From positions 1-64,000 of the forward strand of contig DAOLDB010000014.1 in the NCBI GenBank assembly GCA_035327565.1: DNA of 64,000 nucleotides, in the 5' to 3' direction. Shown here one piece after another: positions 1 through 8,772 of the stretch. How positions within the stretch are numbered: the stretch's first letter is position 1; each line of letters begins with the position of its first letter. The notes below the pieces were generated by a model that worked only from the letters and a program-made list of their open reading frames with translations, was not told where the DNA came from and ran no database searches. Made by a program: the position numbers and the translations under genes. Source of the DNA: JABDLO01 sp035327565 (GTDB lineage Bacteria; Bacteroidota; Bacteroidia; Chitinophagales; Saprospiraceae).

Positions 1-669
1 CCTACATCGGGCAATCATGTAAAAAACAAGACTTCTGTTACAAAGTCAGGTGTTGCAGCGCTCCAGTCAAACGATGAATTTAATCCTCAGGAGTTGATGC
101 AAACTGCCGGGGAGTTAGCCGCCAATGAAAATGGAGAGGAAGAAAAAACAAATGACCACACAGGTGACCGTGAGAGGATGCAAACGGATTCCGTCATCGC
201 AATGCTCCCAACAATTCCAGCAGAAGTAAAAAGCAATGGCCTAAATAATTCCTTAGCGAGGACTTTAACAGAATTTGCAGAGGCCAATCTGGAGAATGAG
301 GTATTTGCCATTTCAAAAATTGAAGAAGCTCTTTCCATTGATGATTCCGGAGAAGAAATAGAAGAGCGCATGCTCAATAAAGCGCCATCATTCCCCGAGA
401 AAATTTTACCCCCTGGTGAGACATTAAAGCTCATCCAATTCATTCGTACAGAAATTAATAAAGAAAAAGATGTGTTTCAGAATCTGCCCCCTTCCATACC
501 ATTTATTATATCTTTTAATGTGAAAGGAAACGTTGTATGGGTGGAAGGTAAAAGTAATTGTGAATTATGTAATAGAGCGCTTACTGTTTTCATTGAAGAA
601 TATTTTGCAAAAGAAAGACGACCGGAATACATAGAACAAAACATGGCCTTCACCTATATTTCTAAATAA
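1..669 (+). CDS. C-terminal part of an unknown protein, cut by the left edge
   Basis: The frame is open from base 1 without a stop, so the gene begins outside the window; the TTG and ATG codons at 94 and 97 are internal. At least 222 residues are visible. The first two thirds are acidic and low in hydrophobics, probably disordered or helical. The last 60 residues look folded: a beta-like stretch (FNVKGNVVWVEG), then NCELCNRALTVF with a C-x-x-C pair, ending in TYISK. The C-x-x-C could bind metal or be redox active, but I do not recognise the family. No membrane segment is visible in this part. The htrA-like gene follows 88 bp downstream on the same strand and may or may not be co-transcribed. 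Confidence 0.7.
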   Translation, partial: PTSGNHVKNKTSVTKSGVAALQSNDEFNPQELMQTAGELAANENGEEEKTNDHTGDRERMQTDSVIAMLPTIPAEVKSNGLNNSLARTLTEFAEANLENEVFAISKIEEALSIDDSGEEIEERMLNKAPSFPEKILPPGETLKLIQFIRTEINKEKDVFQNLPPSIPFIISFNVKGNVVWVEGKSNCELCNRALTVFIEEYFAKERRPEYIEQNMAFTYISK

Positions 670-757
670 TACGTTAATCTTCGTACTTTTTCATAACATT
701 TTCAATTCCTTGAAAGTTATATGCATGATGAATTGATTCACTTATAAACTAATAGCT

Positions 758-1930
758 ATGCGACTAATATATTGGGTATTGATTTTGGTTTTGATTGGCG
801 GAGCCTATTATTTAGGAACTACACATACTGAAAAACCCACTGTTACTTCACCTACAGACAGTTTGATGTTAGTTTCCCATAAAAGTCCATCGGCTATGGA
901 CGACACCAATACAACTTCCTCTAACAAGCGAATGGTTGATCCGGTCACCAGGATCACTTCTCAGGAAGAAGCAACCATCAACCTGTTCGAGGAGGCTGCC
1001 CCTTCAGTGGTCTTTATTACCACTACTACTTTGCGACAGGATTATTGGACCAGAAATGTTACTGAAATTCCATCGGGATCCGGATCGGGCTTTATTTGGG
1101 ATCACGATGGGCATATTGTCACCAACTACCATGTCATCAGAAATTCAAATAAAGCTACTGTTACTCTTTCCGATCAAAGTTCATACGAAGCGCAAGTCAT
1201 TGGTAGTGAGCCAAGAAAAGATATTGCTGTATTAAAAATCAAAGCGCCTGTGGAGAAACTTCGACCCATTAAGATTGGAACTTCCGGCAATCTGAAAGTT
1301 GGGCAAACTGCCTATGCGATCGGCAATCCTTTCGGTTTGGATCAAACGCTGACTGTAGGAGTAATCAGTGCATTGGGCAGGGAAATTAAGTCATTAACGG
1401 GTCTTCCCATTCGTGATGTGATCCAAACTGATGCAGCCATTAATCCTGGCAACTCCGGGGGGCCGTTACTGGATTCATCTGGCCGCCTTATCGGTGTAAA
1501 CACAGCTATATACAGTCCTTCAGGAGCTTATGCCGGCATTGGATTTTCTGTGCCTGTTGATGTAGTGAATTGGGTGGTTCCTGATATAATAGTTTTTGGA
1601 GAAGTTAGGAGACCCGTTATAGGAGTTGAACTGGCCAGTGATCAAAACAGAGCCAGAACGGGTATAAAAGGGGCCATGATTATGAATGTCACTCCAAACG
1701 CAGCGGCGCAAAAAGCCGGATTGAAAGGAGTTACCAGAGATGCATTTGGCCGGGAAGAAAATGGAGACATTATCACCCAGGTTGGAAATGTAAAGATTGA
1801 AACCAATATTGACCTCATCCTGGCACTTGAAAAATTCCAACCGGGAGATCAGGTTAATATTACCTACTTACGCAATGGAAAAACACACACTACCCAGGTT
1901 GTTTTGGGATCAAGTAAGGACATGCAATAA
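758..1930 (+). CDS. htrA: HtrA/DegS-like periplasmic serine protease
   Basis: Trypsin-fold protease of family S1C, which cuts misfolded envelope proteins. Residues 1-20 form one hydrophobic segment without a clear cleavage site, so the protein is probably anchored in the inner membrane facing the periplasm. The catalytic triad is visible: His125 in TNYHVI, Asp155 in KDIAVL and Ser233 in NPGNSGGPL. One PDZ domain covers about residues 280-385. At 390 residues with a single PDZ it resembles DegS in layout more than the two-PDZ DegP. The start ATG is followed at once by the hydrophobic anchor, and no earlier in-frame start fits. Substrate and regulation cannot be read from the sequence. Confidence 0.93.
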   Translation: MRLIYWVLILVLIGGAYYLGTTHTEKPTVTSPTDSLMLVSHKSPSAMDDTNTTSSNKRMVDPVTRITSQEEATINLFEEAAPSVVFITTTTLRQDYWTRNVTEIPSGSGSGFIWDHDGHIVTNYHVIRNSNKATVTLSDQSSYEAQVIGSEPRKDIAVLKIKAPVEKLRPIKIGTSGNLKVGQTAYAIGNPFGLDQTLTVGVISALGREIKSLTGLPIRDVIQTDAAINPGNSGGPLLDSSGRLIGVNTAIYSPSGAYAGIGFSVPVDVVNWVVPDIIVFGEVRRPVIGVELASDQNRARTGIKGAMIMNVTPNAAAQKAGLKGVTRDAFGREENGDIITQVGNVKIETNIDLILALEKFQPGDQVNITYLRNGKTHTTQVVLGSSKDMQ

Positions 1931-1997
1931 CAATGAAGCCTATTGTATCTATTTTGGGAAGTATTTTAATACTTAGAACGAATTCGGAATATTGTAT

Positions 1998-2005
1998 TAG
2001 TTTTG
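1998..2005 (+). promoter_or_regulatory. -7 box of the rhlE promoter
   Basis: TAGTTTTG matches the Bacteroidota -7 consensus TAnnTTTG and lies 43 bp before the rhlE ATG. There is no clear TTG -33 element 19-21 bp upstream, so this is a candidate only. Confidence 0.35.
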
Positions 2006-2048
2006 CTGTCGAATGATTAAATTAATTTAAAATTATATAAGAAATTGA

Positions 2049-3314
2049 ATGAATTTTAAAGATTTAGGTCTTATAGAGGAGTTGCAGGAAGCTCTTTCCT
2101 ACATGAAATTTGACAAAGCAACACCGATCCAACAAGAGGCCATTCCGGCGATACTTCAGGGGCGTGATTTACTGGCATGTGCCCAAACAGGTACAGGAAA
2201 AACCGCCGCTTTCATATTGCCTGTCCTTAGCATGCTTCATTCCAAGGATAAAAGCCACACCAATACTTTGGTAATTGCACCAACACGAGAATTAGCTATG
2301 CAGATTGAGCAACAAATACAGGCTTTCGCCTACTTTGTTGATATCAGCTCAATTGCCATTTATGGCGGAGGATCAGGCCAGGATTTTGAAGCAGAAAAAA
2401 AAGCTTTGAAAAGCGGAACCGATATCATTGTAGCCACACCGGGAAGATTAATCTCTCATCTCAATATGGGTTATTCGGATTTCAGTAAAGTAGAATATCT
2501 CATCCTGGATGAAGCTGACCGGATGCTGGATATGGGTTTTTATGATGACATTCAAAAAATAGTATCATTTCTTCCTTCAAAAAGACAAACCTTATTATTC
2601 AGTGCAACATTTCCTCCCAGAATCCGGCAACTTGCAAAATCGATACTTCAAAACCCGAAAGAAATATCGCTGGCCATGTCCAAACCAGCAGAAGGTGTAT
2701 TGCAGGCAGCATACTTAGTGTATGATCATCAAAAAACACCCCTGATTAAAAGTTTGATCGATCAGAAACCCAAATATCATTCTATTTTAATTTTTACTTC
2801 AACAAAAAAGAAAGTAAGTGAAATAGTAAGAGCCTTTGATCAGAACAAATACAAAGTAATGGGAGTATCGTCTGATCTGGCCCAAAGTGACCGTGAAGAT
2901 GCTATTCGAAGATTTCGTTCACGTGAAATCAGAGTACTCGTTGCTACAGATGTCCTGAGCCGTGGCATTGATATCCAGGATATCAATCTTGTCATCAATT
3001 ACGATGTGCCCGGTGATGCTGAGGATTATGTTCACCGGATTGGAAGAACTGCCCGTGCTGAAACTACTGGTGTAGCCATTACATTGATCAATGAGCTTGA
3101 CATGTATAAGTTTCATAAGATTGAAGAACTGATTGAAAATGAAGTAATAAAAGCTCAATTGCCCAATAAGTTTGGTGAAGGACCACTTTGGAATACCCAA
3201 AAGGAAAGAAGAAAATTTCCTAAGCCCGGAAAGCACAACGGAAAGAATCATATTAAGCGCAAACCCAAAAACAGAAACAACAATCACTTTGAAAAGAAAA
3301 AAAGCAATCAGTAG
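2049..3314 (+). CDS. rhlE: DEAD-box RNA helicase, RhlE type
   Basis: ATP-dependent RNA helicase that remodels RNA in ribosome assembly or mRNA decay. All core motifs are present in order: Q motif region TPIQQEAIP, Walker A AQTGTGKT, PTRELA, TPGR, the DEAD box LDEADRMLDMGF, SAT, and HRIGRTAR in the second RecA-like domain. The last 45 residues are a basic tail rich in Lys, Arg, Pro and Asn, typical of RhlE-type RNA-binding extensions. At 421 residues it has the normal size of the group. Bacteroidota often carry several paralogues, so the exact RhlE identity is by family resemblance. Confidence 0.93.
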   Translation: MNFKDLGLIEELQEALSYMKFDKATPIQQEAIPAILQGRDLLACAQTGTGKTAAFILPVLSMLHSKDKSHTNTLVIAPTRELAMQIEQQIQAFAYFVDISSIAIYGGGSGQDFEAEKKALKSGTDIIVATPGRLISHLNMGYSDFSKVEYLILDEADRMLDMGFYDDIQKIVSFLPSKRQTLLFSATFPPRIRQLAKSILQNPKEISLAMSKPAEGVLQAAYLVYDHQKTPLIKSLIDQKPKYHSILIFTSTKKKVSEIVRAFDQNKYKVMGVSSDLAQSDREDAIRRFRSREIRVLVATDVLSRGIDIQDINLVINYDVPGDAEDYVHRIGRTARAETTGVAITLINELDMYKFHKIEELIENEVIKAQLPNKFGEGPLWNTQKERRKFPKPGKHNGKNHIKRKPKNRNNNHFEKKKSNQ

Positions 3315-3389
3315 TTAAAAATAATTTGTGTCCTAATAACACATCTTAGTAACACATATTCTAAAAGTGGAAAGTCACGACACATGTGC

Positions 3390-5384
3390 TTACAATAAAT
3401 CAGCAAATGAATTGATGTCAACAGGATCCCCCATAACGATCAGTAAATCGTCCAACTTTATCACAGTGTCATCTGAAATTTGTGTGATGTACTCCTCCCC
3501 CCTTTTTATGGTTAATATATTTATTTTATACAACTTTTCCACTCCTGACTCACCAATACTCTTTCCAACAAAATCTGTGTTTATATCTTTTACGATGAGG
3601 GAGGTAATTTCCCTGTCAGGAACATGGAGATTGTAAAAGGGTAATTGCTCTCTGGCTGCTTTAACACTGGTGAGCATCATATAATCACTCGAACGGATTT
3701 TCTTTATAAAGTCCTGTATCTCATTAAATGGCACCAGATACTTTCGCAACACCCGGGTAAAAATTTCTATAGACGTTTCAAACTCTTCGGGAATCACTTC
3801 ATCTGCACCCATTTTAATATTTTCTTCAATTTCCTTTACATAGCGTGTCCTTACAATCAGGTTAGCAGCTTTAGTCATCATGCGGATATGACTGATGATT
3901 TTACGAGTGGCTACCGGATCAGAAATTGCAATAACCACTACTCTGGCTTCATGTACCCTGGCGTGATGCAAAATCAGTTCATCTGAGGCATCACCAAAAA
4001 TGATGGGTTGATTTCTTTCTTTTCCCAGAATAAATTGCTGAGGATCCAGATCAATAATCAGATATGGAATATTTGCAAAATTGGCCGCTTTGGCTATATT
4101 CTGGCCATTAATTCCATATCCTATGATGACCAAATGATCATGAATTTCTTTATGACGAGGTTCTTCCTTACGGCGGTTTACTCTTGAAATAGTAAGCCCT
4201 TTCTTAACGGCTTTTGGAATGGGTACCTTTAACATTCTATCGGAAAGCCGGGGAGCAGCGCCCATGATAAAAGGTGTTAGTGCCATTGAAAGAATAGCTA
4301 CCGATAAAAAATACTGATATACATCATCTTGGATTATATCATTTTGAAGACCAATGCCGGATAATAATAAAGAAAATTCACCCACCTGGAATAAAGCCAA
4401 TGCAGTCAATAATACAGTTCTCATGGGGTATTTAAATGTCCAGACTGTAAACCATACTATGAACATTTTTGCAATCATTACACCCAAGGTTAGTAAGACA
4501 ATCATAATAAAATGAGAGATGAAAAAATATAAATCAAGCAACGTCCCCACAGATATAAAGAAAAAACTAATAAATATTTCGCGAAACGGTAACACATTTG
4601 CCGTTGCCTGATGGCTGTAATCAGATTCAGAAATGATCAACCCCGCGAAAAATGCTCCTAAAGCCAGAGACAAACCAACAGCGGATGTCATCCAGGCTAT
4701 TCCAAAACATATGACTGCGATGGTTAAAATGAAGAGTTCTCTATTTTTAGTTTTCACGACTACACCCAGGACAAAAGGAACTCCAAAGCGACCCAGTAGA
4801 TATATCATGAATACAACCAACACTAATTTTCCTAATAAAATAGCTATTGCACCCATTAGGTTATCCTCCTTGCCCGCCAGTAAAGGCGTAAAAAGCATCA
4901 TAGCAACAACTATTATATCCTGAAAAATAAGTAGGGCTATAGAAAATTTACCATGTGGAGAGGTAACCTCCCCTCTTTCCTGCAATATCTTTAGTACAAT
5001 GGCAGTACTACTCAGTGAAAAGAGAAAGCCTAAAAATATAGCTTCATTTAATGTAAGTCCAACCCATATCGATATGACCGTTGTAACCAATATAGTCAAG
5101 CCTACCTGAGTTACCCCACCAACCAGTACGGCTTTCTTAATCGAAGCTAAACCTTTCAACGAAAACTCAATTCCTATCAAAAAGAGAAGTAGAATGATCC
5201 CTATCTCTGAAAGCATCTCTACTTCATGATGAGATCGCAACAAATTCAACACATAGGGTCCGGCGATTATACCCGATAATAAAAACCCCAGAATGGAGGG
5301 CACTTTAAATCTTTGAAATAACAAAATGATCACAATGGCCAGACCCAAAACGATCACAATCTCTCTTAGTATGGGTATTTCCAT
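3390..5384 (-). CDS. Monovalent cation:proton antiporter (CPA2, KefB/YbaL-like)
   Basis: Inner-membrane K+/H+ or Na+/H+ antiporter with regulatory domains. About residues 1-385 hold 11-13 hydrophobic segments of the Na_H_Exchanger fold. A TrkA-N nucleotide-binding domain follows, with the Rossmann motif GYGINGQ starting at residue 422 and an acidic LIIDLD strand end. A TrkA-C domain fills the last 90 residues (IVKDINTDFVG onward). The length of 664 residues is normal for KefB/KefC-like proteins. It stands alone on its strand, with an 88-bp gap to the Na/Pi transporter upstream, and could be co-transcribed with it. Which ion it moves cannot be decided from sequence. Confidence 0.9.
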   Translation of the reverse strand: MEIPILREIVIVLGLAIVIILLFQRFKVPSILGFLLSGIIAGPYVLNLLRSHHEVEMLSEIGIILLLFLIGIEFSLKGLASIKKAVLVGGVTQVGLTILVTTVISIWVGLTLNEAIFLGFLFSLSSTAIVLKILQERGEVTSPHGKFSIALLIFQDIIVVAMMLFTPLLAGKEDNLMGAIAILLGKLVLVVFMIYLLGRFGVPFVLGVVVKTKNRELFILTIAVICFGIAWMTSAVGLSLALGAFFAGLIISESDYSHQATANVLPFREIFISFFFISVGTLLDLYFFISHFIMIVLLTLGVMIAKMFIVWFTVWTFKYPMRTVLLTALALFQVGEFSLLLSGIGLQNDIIQDDVYQYFLSVAILSMALTPFIMGAAPRLSDRMLKVPIPKAVKKGLTISRVNRRKEEPRHKEIHDHLVIIGYGINGQNIAKAANFANIPYLIIDLDPQQFILGKERNQPIIFGDASDELILHHARVHEARVVVIAISDPVATRKIISHIRMMTKAANLIVRTRYVKEIEENIKMGADEVIPEEFETSIEIFTRVLRKYLVPFNEIQDFIKKIRSSDYMMLTSVKAAREQLPFYNLHVPDREITSLIVKDINTDFVGKSIGESGVEKLYKINILTIKRGEEYITQISDDTVIKLDDLLIVMGDPVDINSFADLL

Positions 5385-5472
5385 ATGAGGTAGTTAACGA
5401 CAATTTGTTCAGAGTTACAATTACAATTTTAATTTCCTCTGCTATAGTTTATAGTACTTAAATTTATTTGTC

Positions 5473-7113
5473 TTAATCCAAAACCTGTAAAATATGAGCT
5501 TGTTCACGGACTCCCTCCTGCGCTTTCAACCACAATCGCTTTGAGCGGATCAGATAGTCATTCGATCCACTGATTCGCCGGATAACATTCATCAAAGTGG
5601 GCATAGAAACTTCTCTTGGTTTCCCATTAGCAAATAAACTGTAAATCTCCTTCATTTCATTTTCATAAAAATGATGAGACATTATTGAAATCTTATCTAA
5701 TTCTGCTTCATTCCATTTTTCTTCATGGTCTGAAAAATCAAGAAGATGTTCATATATGCTCTTTTGATTTTCACAAATTCTCAAATAAAAATGAAATAAA
5801 TGATCATCAGTCACCAGGCTCAGCTCAATAAGATTATGTCTAATGTCTTTGACATCCTTAGCAGAAAGGGTAGCATTCCTAATGCTTGAAATACATGCAT
5901 TAATTTTTTCCACCTCTTCCATAATCATTTCATTCTGCTGTAGTTGAATATAAAAATTACCTAACTCTTCTTCATAGGCCTTCAGGTTTTGATAATCCAT
6001 TAAAGAGGGAAAGGCATTATTTCTTGTATTCCCATGAAAATGAGCCCGGTTGATATTCAGTGCATGATTAAAAAACAATTGAATCTCTTTAATCAAAGCT
6101 TCTACTCCTGCATGTACTTCATGAGATATGGCGTGTCCTACATAAGTGCTTACCTGTATTTGCTTTACCCTGATCATTCTGTTCAACACTTTTGCAAATT
6201 GACCCAAAAAGGGAGTAAATATCACGATACCTGCCAAATTGAGCATACTGTGAAATACCACCAAAGCAATTAAGGGATCACGAATTTTGAGTCCTGATTC
6301 AATCAATGTCAAATAACCTTTATACAACAGTAATGCGATCACTGCATTAAACAAGTTAAATAAAAATTGAGCCCATCCAATCTTCTTTTTAATGGAGTTA
6401 GCTCCGATAGACCCAATAATGGCCGTGATAGTGGTACCCAGGTCAGCGCCAATGACCAAAAAAGCACCTTGTTCAAGGGTAATAATTCCCGCAGCCAATG
6501 AAGATAAAAAAATCATAATAGATGCCGAACTGGACTGAATGGCAGCAGTAAGAATATAACCTGCAAAAAAGAAAAGTATTAAAGGCTTACCTGCAAAGAA
6601 TTCTATATTAATTTGTTCAGCAAACTCTGCAAATCCATTTTTCATATAACTCAACCCAAAAAACATAAAACTGAAACCCATGAGGAGTTTGCTCCAATGG
6701 GAAAGTTTCTCTGATTTCAAAAAAATGGTACCCAGACCACCAATAGCCAGAAAAGGAAGGATTACGGATTCTATATTAAGTTTAAATCCAATCATTGAAA
6801 CCATCCACCCTGTAAAAGTTGTACCAAGATTAGTACCCAAAACCATTCCTATTCCATTCTTAAGTCCAATGATACCCGCTCCTGCAAAAGACATCACCAG
6901 CAATATCACCATAGAACTACTTTGAAGAATTGCGGTTACGAGTGTGCCTGAAAGTATGGCTTTGATCCGGTTTTTAGTTTGCTTTCGCAAGAAGATTTTA
7001 AAAGACCTGCCGGCTAACTTTTTCAAAGCCTCTTCCAGCATGTACATGCCAAAGAGGAATAGCCCAAGCCCAGCCAGTAAAGGCCATATTTGTATTTCAT
7101 TCCAACCATCCAT
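5473..7113 (-). CDS. Na/Pi cotransporter family protein with PhoU-like tail
   Basis: Sodium-dependent phosphate transporter of the NptA/YjbB type (PF02690). Two inverted membrane repeats are seen, with the repeat signature QSSS twice (ILQSSSMVIL and AIQSSSASIM) and the glycine-rich GTNLGTTFTG and GADLGTTITA loops. The C-terminal 220 residues are soluble and helical, in the place of the PhoU-like domain of this family. The 546-residue length fits. A second homologue lies at 15520-17211, so the genome has at least two. Some YjbB-like proteins export rather than import phosphate, so the direction is not certain. Confidence 0.9.
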   Translation of the reverse strand: MDGWNEIQIWPLLAGLGLFLFGMYMLEEALKKLAGRSFKIFLRKQTKNRIKAILSGTLVTAILQSSSMVILLVMSFAGAGIIGLKNGIGMVLGTNLGTTFTGWMVSMIGFKLNIESVILPFLAIGGLGTIFLKSEKLSHWSKLLMGFSFMFFGLSYMKNGFAEFAEQINIEFFAGKPLILFFFAGYILTAAIQSSSASIMIFLSSLAAGIITLEQGAFLVIGADLGTTITAIIGSIGANSIKKKIGWAQFLFNLFNAVIALLLYKGYLTLIESGLKIRDPLIALVVFHSMLNLAGIVIFTPFLGQFAKVLNRMIRVKQIQVSTYVGHAISHEVHAGVEALIKEIQLFFNHALNINRAHFHGNTRNNAFPSLMDYQNLKAYEEELGNFYIQLQQNEMIMEEVEKINACISSIRNATLSAKDVKDIRHNLIELSLVTDDHLFHFYLRICENQKSIYEHLLDFSDHEEKWNEAELDKISIMSHHFYENEMKEIYSLFANGKPREVSMPTLMNVIRRISGSNDYLIRSKRLWLKAQEGVREQAHILQVLD

Positions 7114-7497
7114 ACATTGATGTTTTATTATAATCGTCCTTTATGTAAAAATACTGAAAAACAAAGGAAGTAATGAAAATCTTTTTCTTAGCCAAATGAA
7201 TCACAGAAATACATAGCCTTTCTCTTTGGGTATGCTTGTCCAATAAGTTTTTGAAAAAATGAAAATTCAGATTATGTTTTTATTATAGAATAAAAAATAG
7301 TGCTTGAAATGCATACAGATGAAATACTTTTATACATTTGTAAAATTTATTATGTATAATTAATTCTATTATTGATTTAAATAAATATAAAACATATATA
7401 ATATAACTATTTATATCAAAATTTTAGGTGACAAATACTGACGAAAAACTTTTACATAGTTTCAAAAGCAGAAATAAGACAATTAAGATTAAAACAA
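7114..7497. promoter_or_regulatory. Divergent intergenic region with a -7 box at 7333-7340
   Basis: This 384-bp, very AT-rich gap separates the Na/Pi transporter from the leucine-rich protein gene. On the + strand TACATTTG at 7333-7340 is a perfect TAnnTTTG box, which would give a leader of about 150 nt. The -33 TTG is missing at the expected distance. I see no ORF, tRNA or strong hairpin. Confidence 0.35.
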
Positions 7498-8769
7498 ATG
7501 ATCATGACGAATAAAATTACCTTCCCTATTTTTCTAATGTTGTATTTCAATGTATCCATTCAAATACTTTACAGCCAATGTCCTGATGCGGATGTAGTGA
7601 TCATTAACCAAATGGATGTAGACAACTTTGCTGCACTTAATTGTGAGGATTTTGAATATACACTTAATATACAACAAGCGACTGTTACTGATCTTTCACC
7701 ACTTTCCAATCTGAAAAGTGTCAAAAGTCTACATATATCTAATACCAGTTTGTCAAATTTCAATGGATTACAAAATCTGGAGTCCCTTGCCTCCGAATTT
7801 CAAATATCTGATAATGAATTATTAACCGATATATCGCAATTATCAAACCTGACAGGATCCATTGAAGGACTGACTGTCAGTGGCAACAGTCAATTGACTA
7901 CCCTGAACGGCTTACAAGGAATTTCTACAATTGAAACTGATCTTTTTTCATTGTCTATTATTGATAACCCGGAATTGTTAAATTTAGACGGATTAGAAGG
8001 GTTAGAAAATATAGATTGTCAGGTTTTCATCGTTGGAAATGCCATGCTGTCAAATATTAATGGATTAATGAATGTAAAGTCAATTGGCCGTTTTCTTGAG
8101 ATAGCTAATTGCCCAGAATTATTGGACATCAATGGATTATCAGGATTAGAATCCGTTGATTTTTATATTTCCATCGAAAACTGTCCTCTGATTACCACAT
8201 TAGAACCCATTCAGAATATAAACACTCTCAATGCATTTGCAAGTATTAATAATGTGATGTTAAGTGACTTTAGCGCGCTCTCCAAATTCACGTCATTTGA
8301 AATTTTAGCATTGATTGGCAACCCCCTTCTCACCCATATGGATTGGTTTTCAAATCTGACATCCATAGATTTTGCCTTAATTATTCAAGAAAATCCTAAT
8401 CTGACCAACCTCAATGGCCTTTCCAATCTGCTGGATATTGGAGGAACTACCTTTGAGGATATAACCATACCACCAGGATTATTTATTTCAGAAAATGTAA
8501 GTCTAACGGATTGTTGTGGAATACAACCTCTGTTAGTGAATGGTACCATTATGGGATCAACAGTAATTTCCGATCAACCCACTTCATGCAGTAGTGCTGA
8601 AGAGGTACGTGAAGCAGAGTGTTCTTTTCCTGACCCTGGTGACAATGGCGCCGTTACCATACCCACACTGACATTTTGGGGACTCATGATCTTGCTCTTG
8701 CTATTCATTATAGGAGGGTTTATTGCTACCAAAAGGAGATTAGAGATCATGAAGGTAAAAAAAGAATAA
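7498..8769 (+). CDS. Secreted leucine-rich (receptor L-type) protein with IPTL-CTERM-like tail
   Basis: Surface or exported repeat protein. A signal peptide covers about residues 1-26 (ending in LYSQ). Residues 50-350 are irregular leucine-rich repeats of the receptor-L type, recurring as a leucine-rich strand, NGL and a following I.NP.L turn. A DCC...C cap closes the repeats. The tail begins with IPTLTFWG at residue 388, then a hydrophobic segment of about 18 residues and the basic stop ATKRR. This is the layout of the IPTL-CTERM sorting signal handled by exosortases (TIGR04174 type). No exosortase lies in the window. The stop codon is 3 bp from the lepA stop on the other strand. The ligand is unknown. 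Confidence 0.85.
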   Translation: MIMTNKITFPIFLMLYFNVSIQILYSQCPDADVVIINQMDVDNFAALNCEDFEYTLNIQQATVTDLSPLSNLKSVKSLHISNTSLSNFNGLQNLESLASEFQISDNELLTDISQLSNLTGSIEGLTVSGNSQLTTLNGLQGISTIETDLFSLSIIDNPELLNLDGLEGLENIDCQVFIVGNAMLSNINGLMNVKSIGRFLEIANCPELLDINGLSGLESVDFYISIENCPLITTLEPIQNINTLNAFASINNVMLSDFSALSKFTSFEILALIGNPLLTHMDWFSNLTSIDFALIIQENPNLTNLNGLSNLLDIGGTTFEDITIPPGLFISENVSLTDCCGIQPLLVNGTIMGSTVISDQPTSCSSAEEVREAECSFPDPGDNGAVTIPTLTFWGLMILLLLFIIGGFIATKRRLEIMKVKKE

Positions 8770-8772
8770 CCC

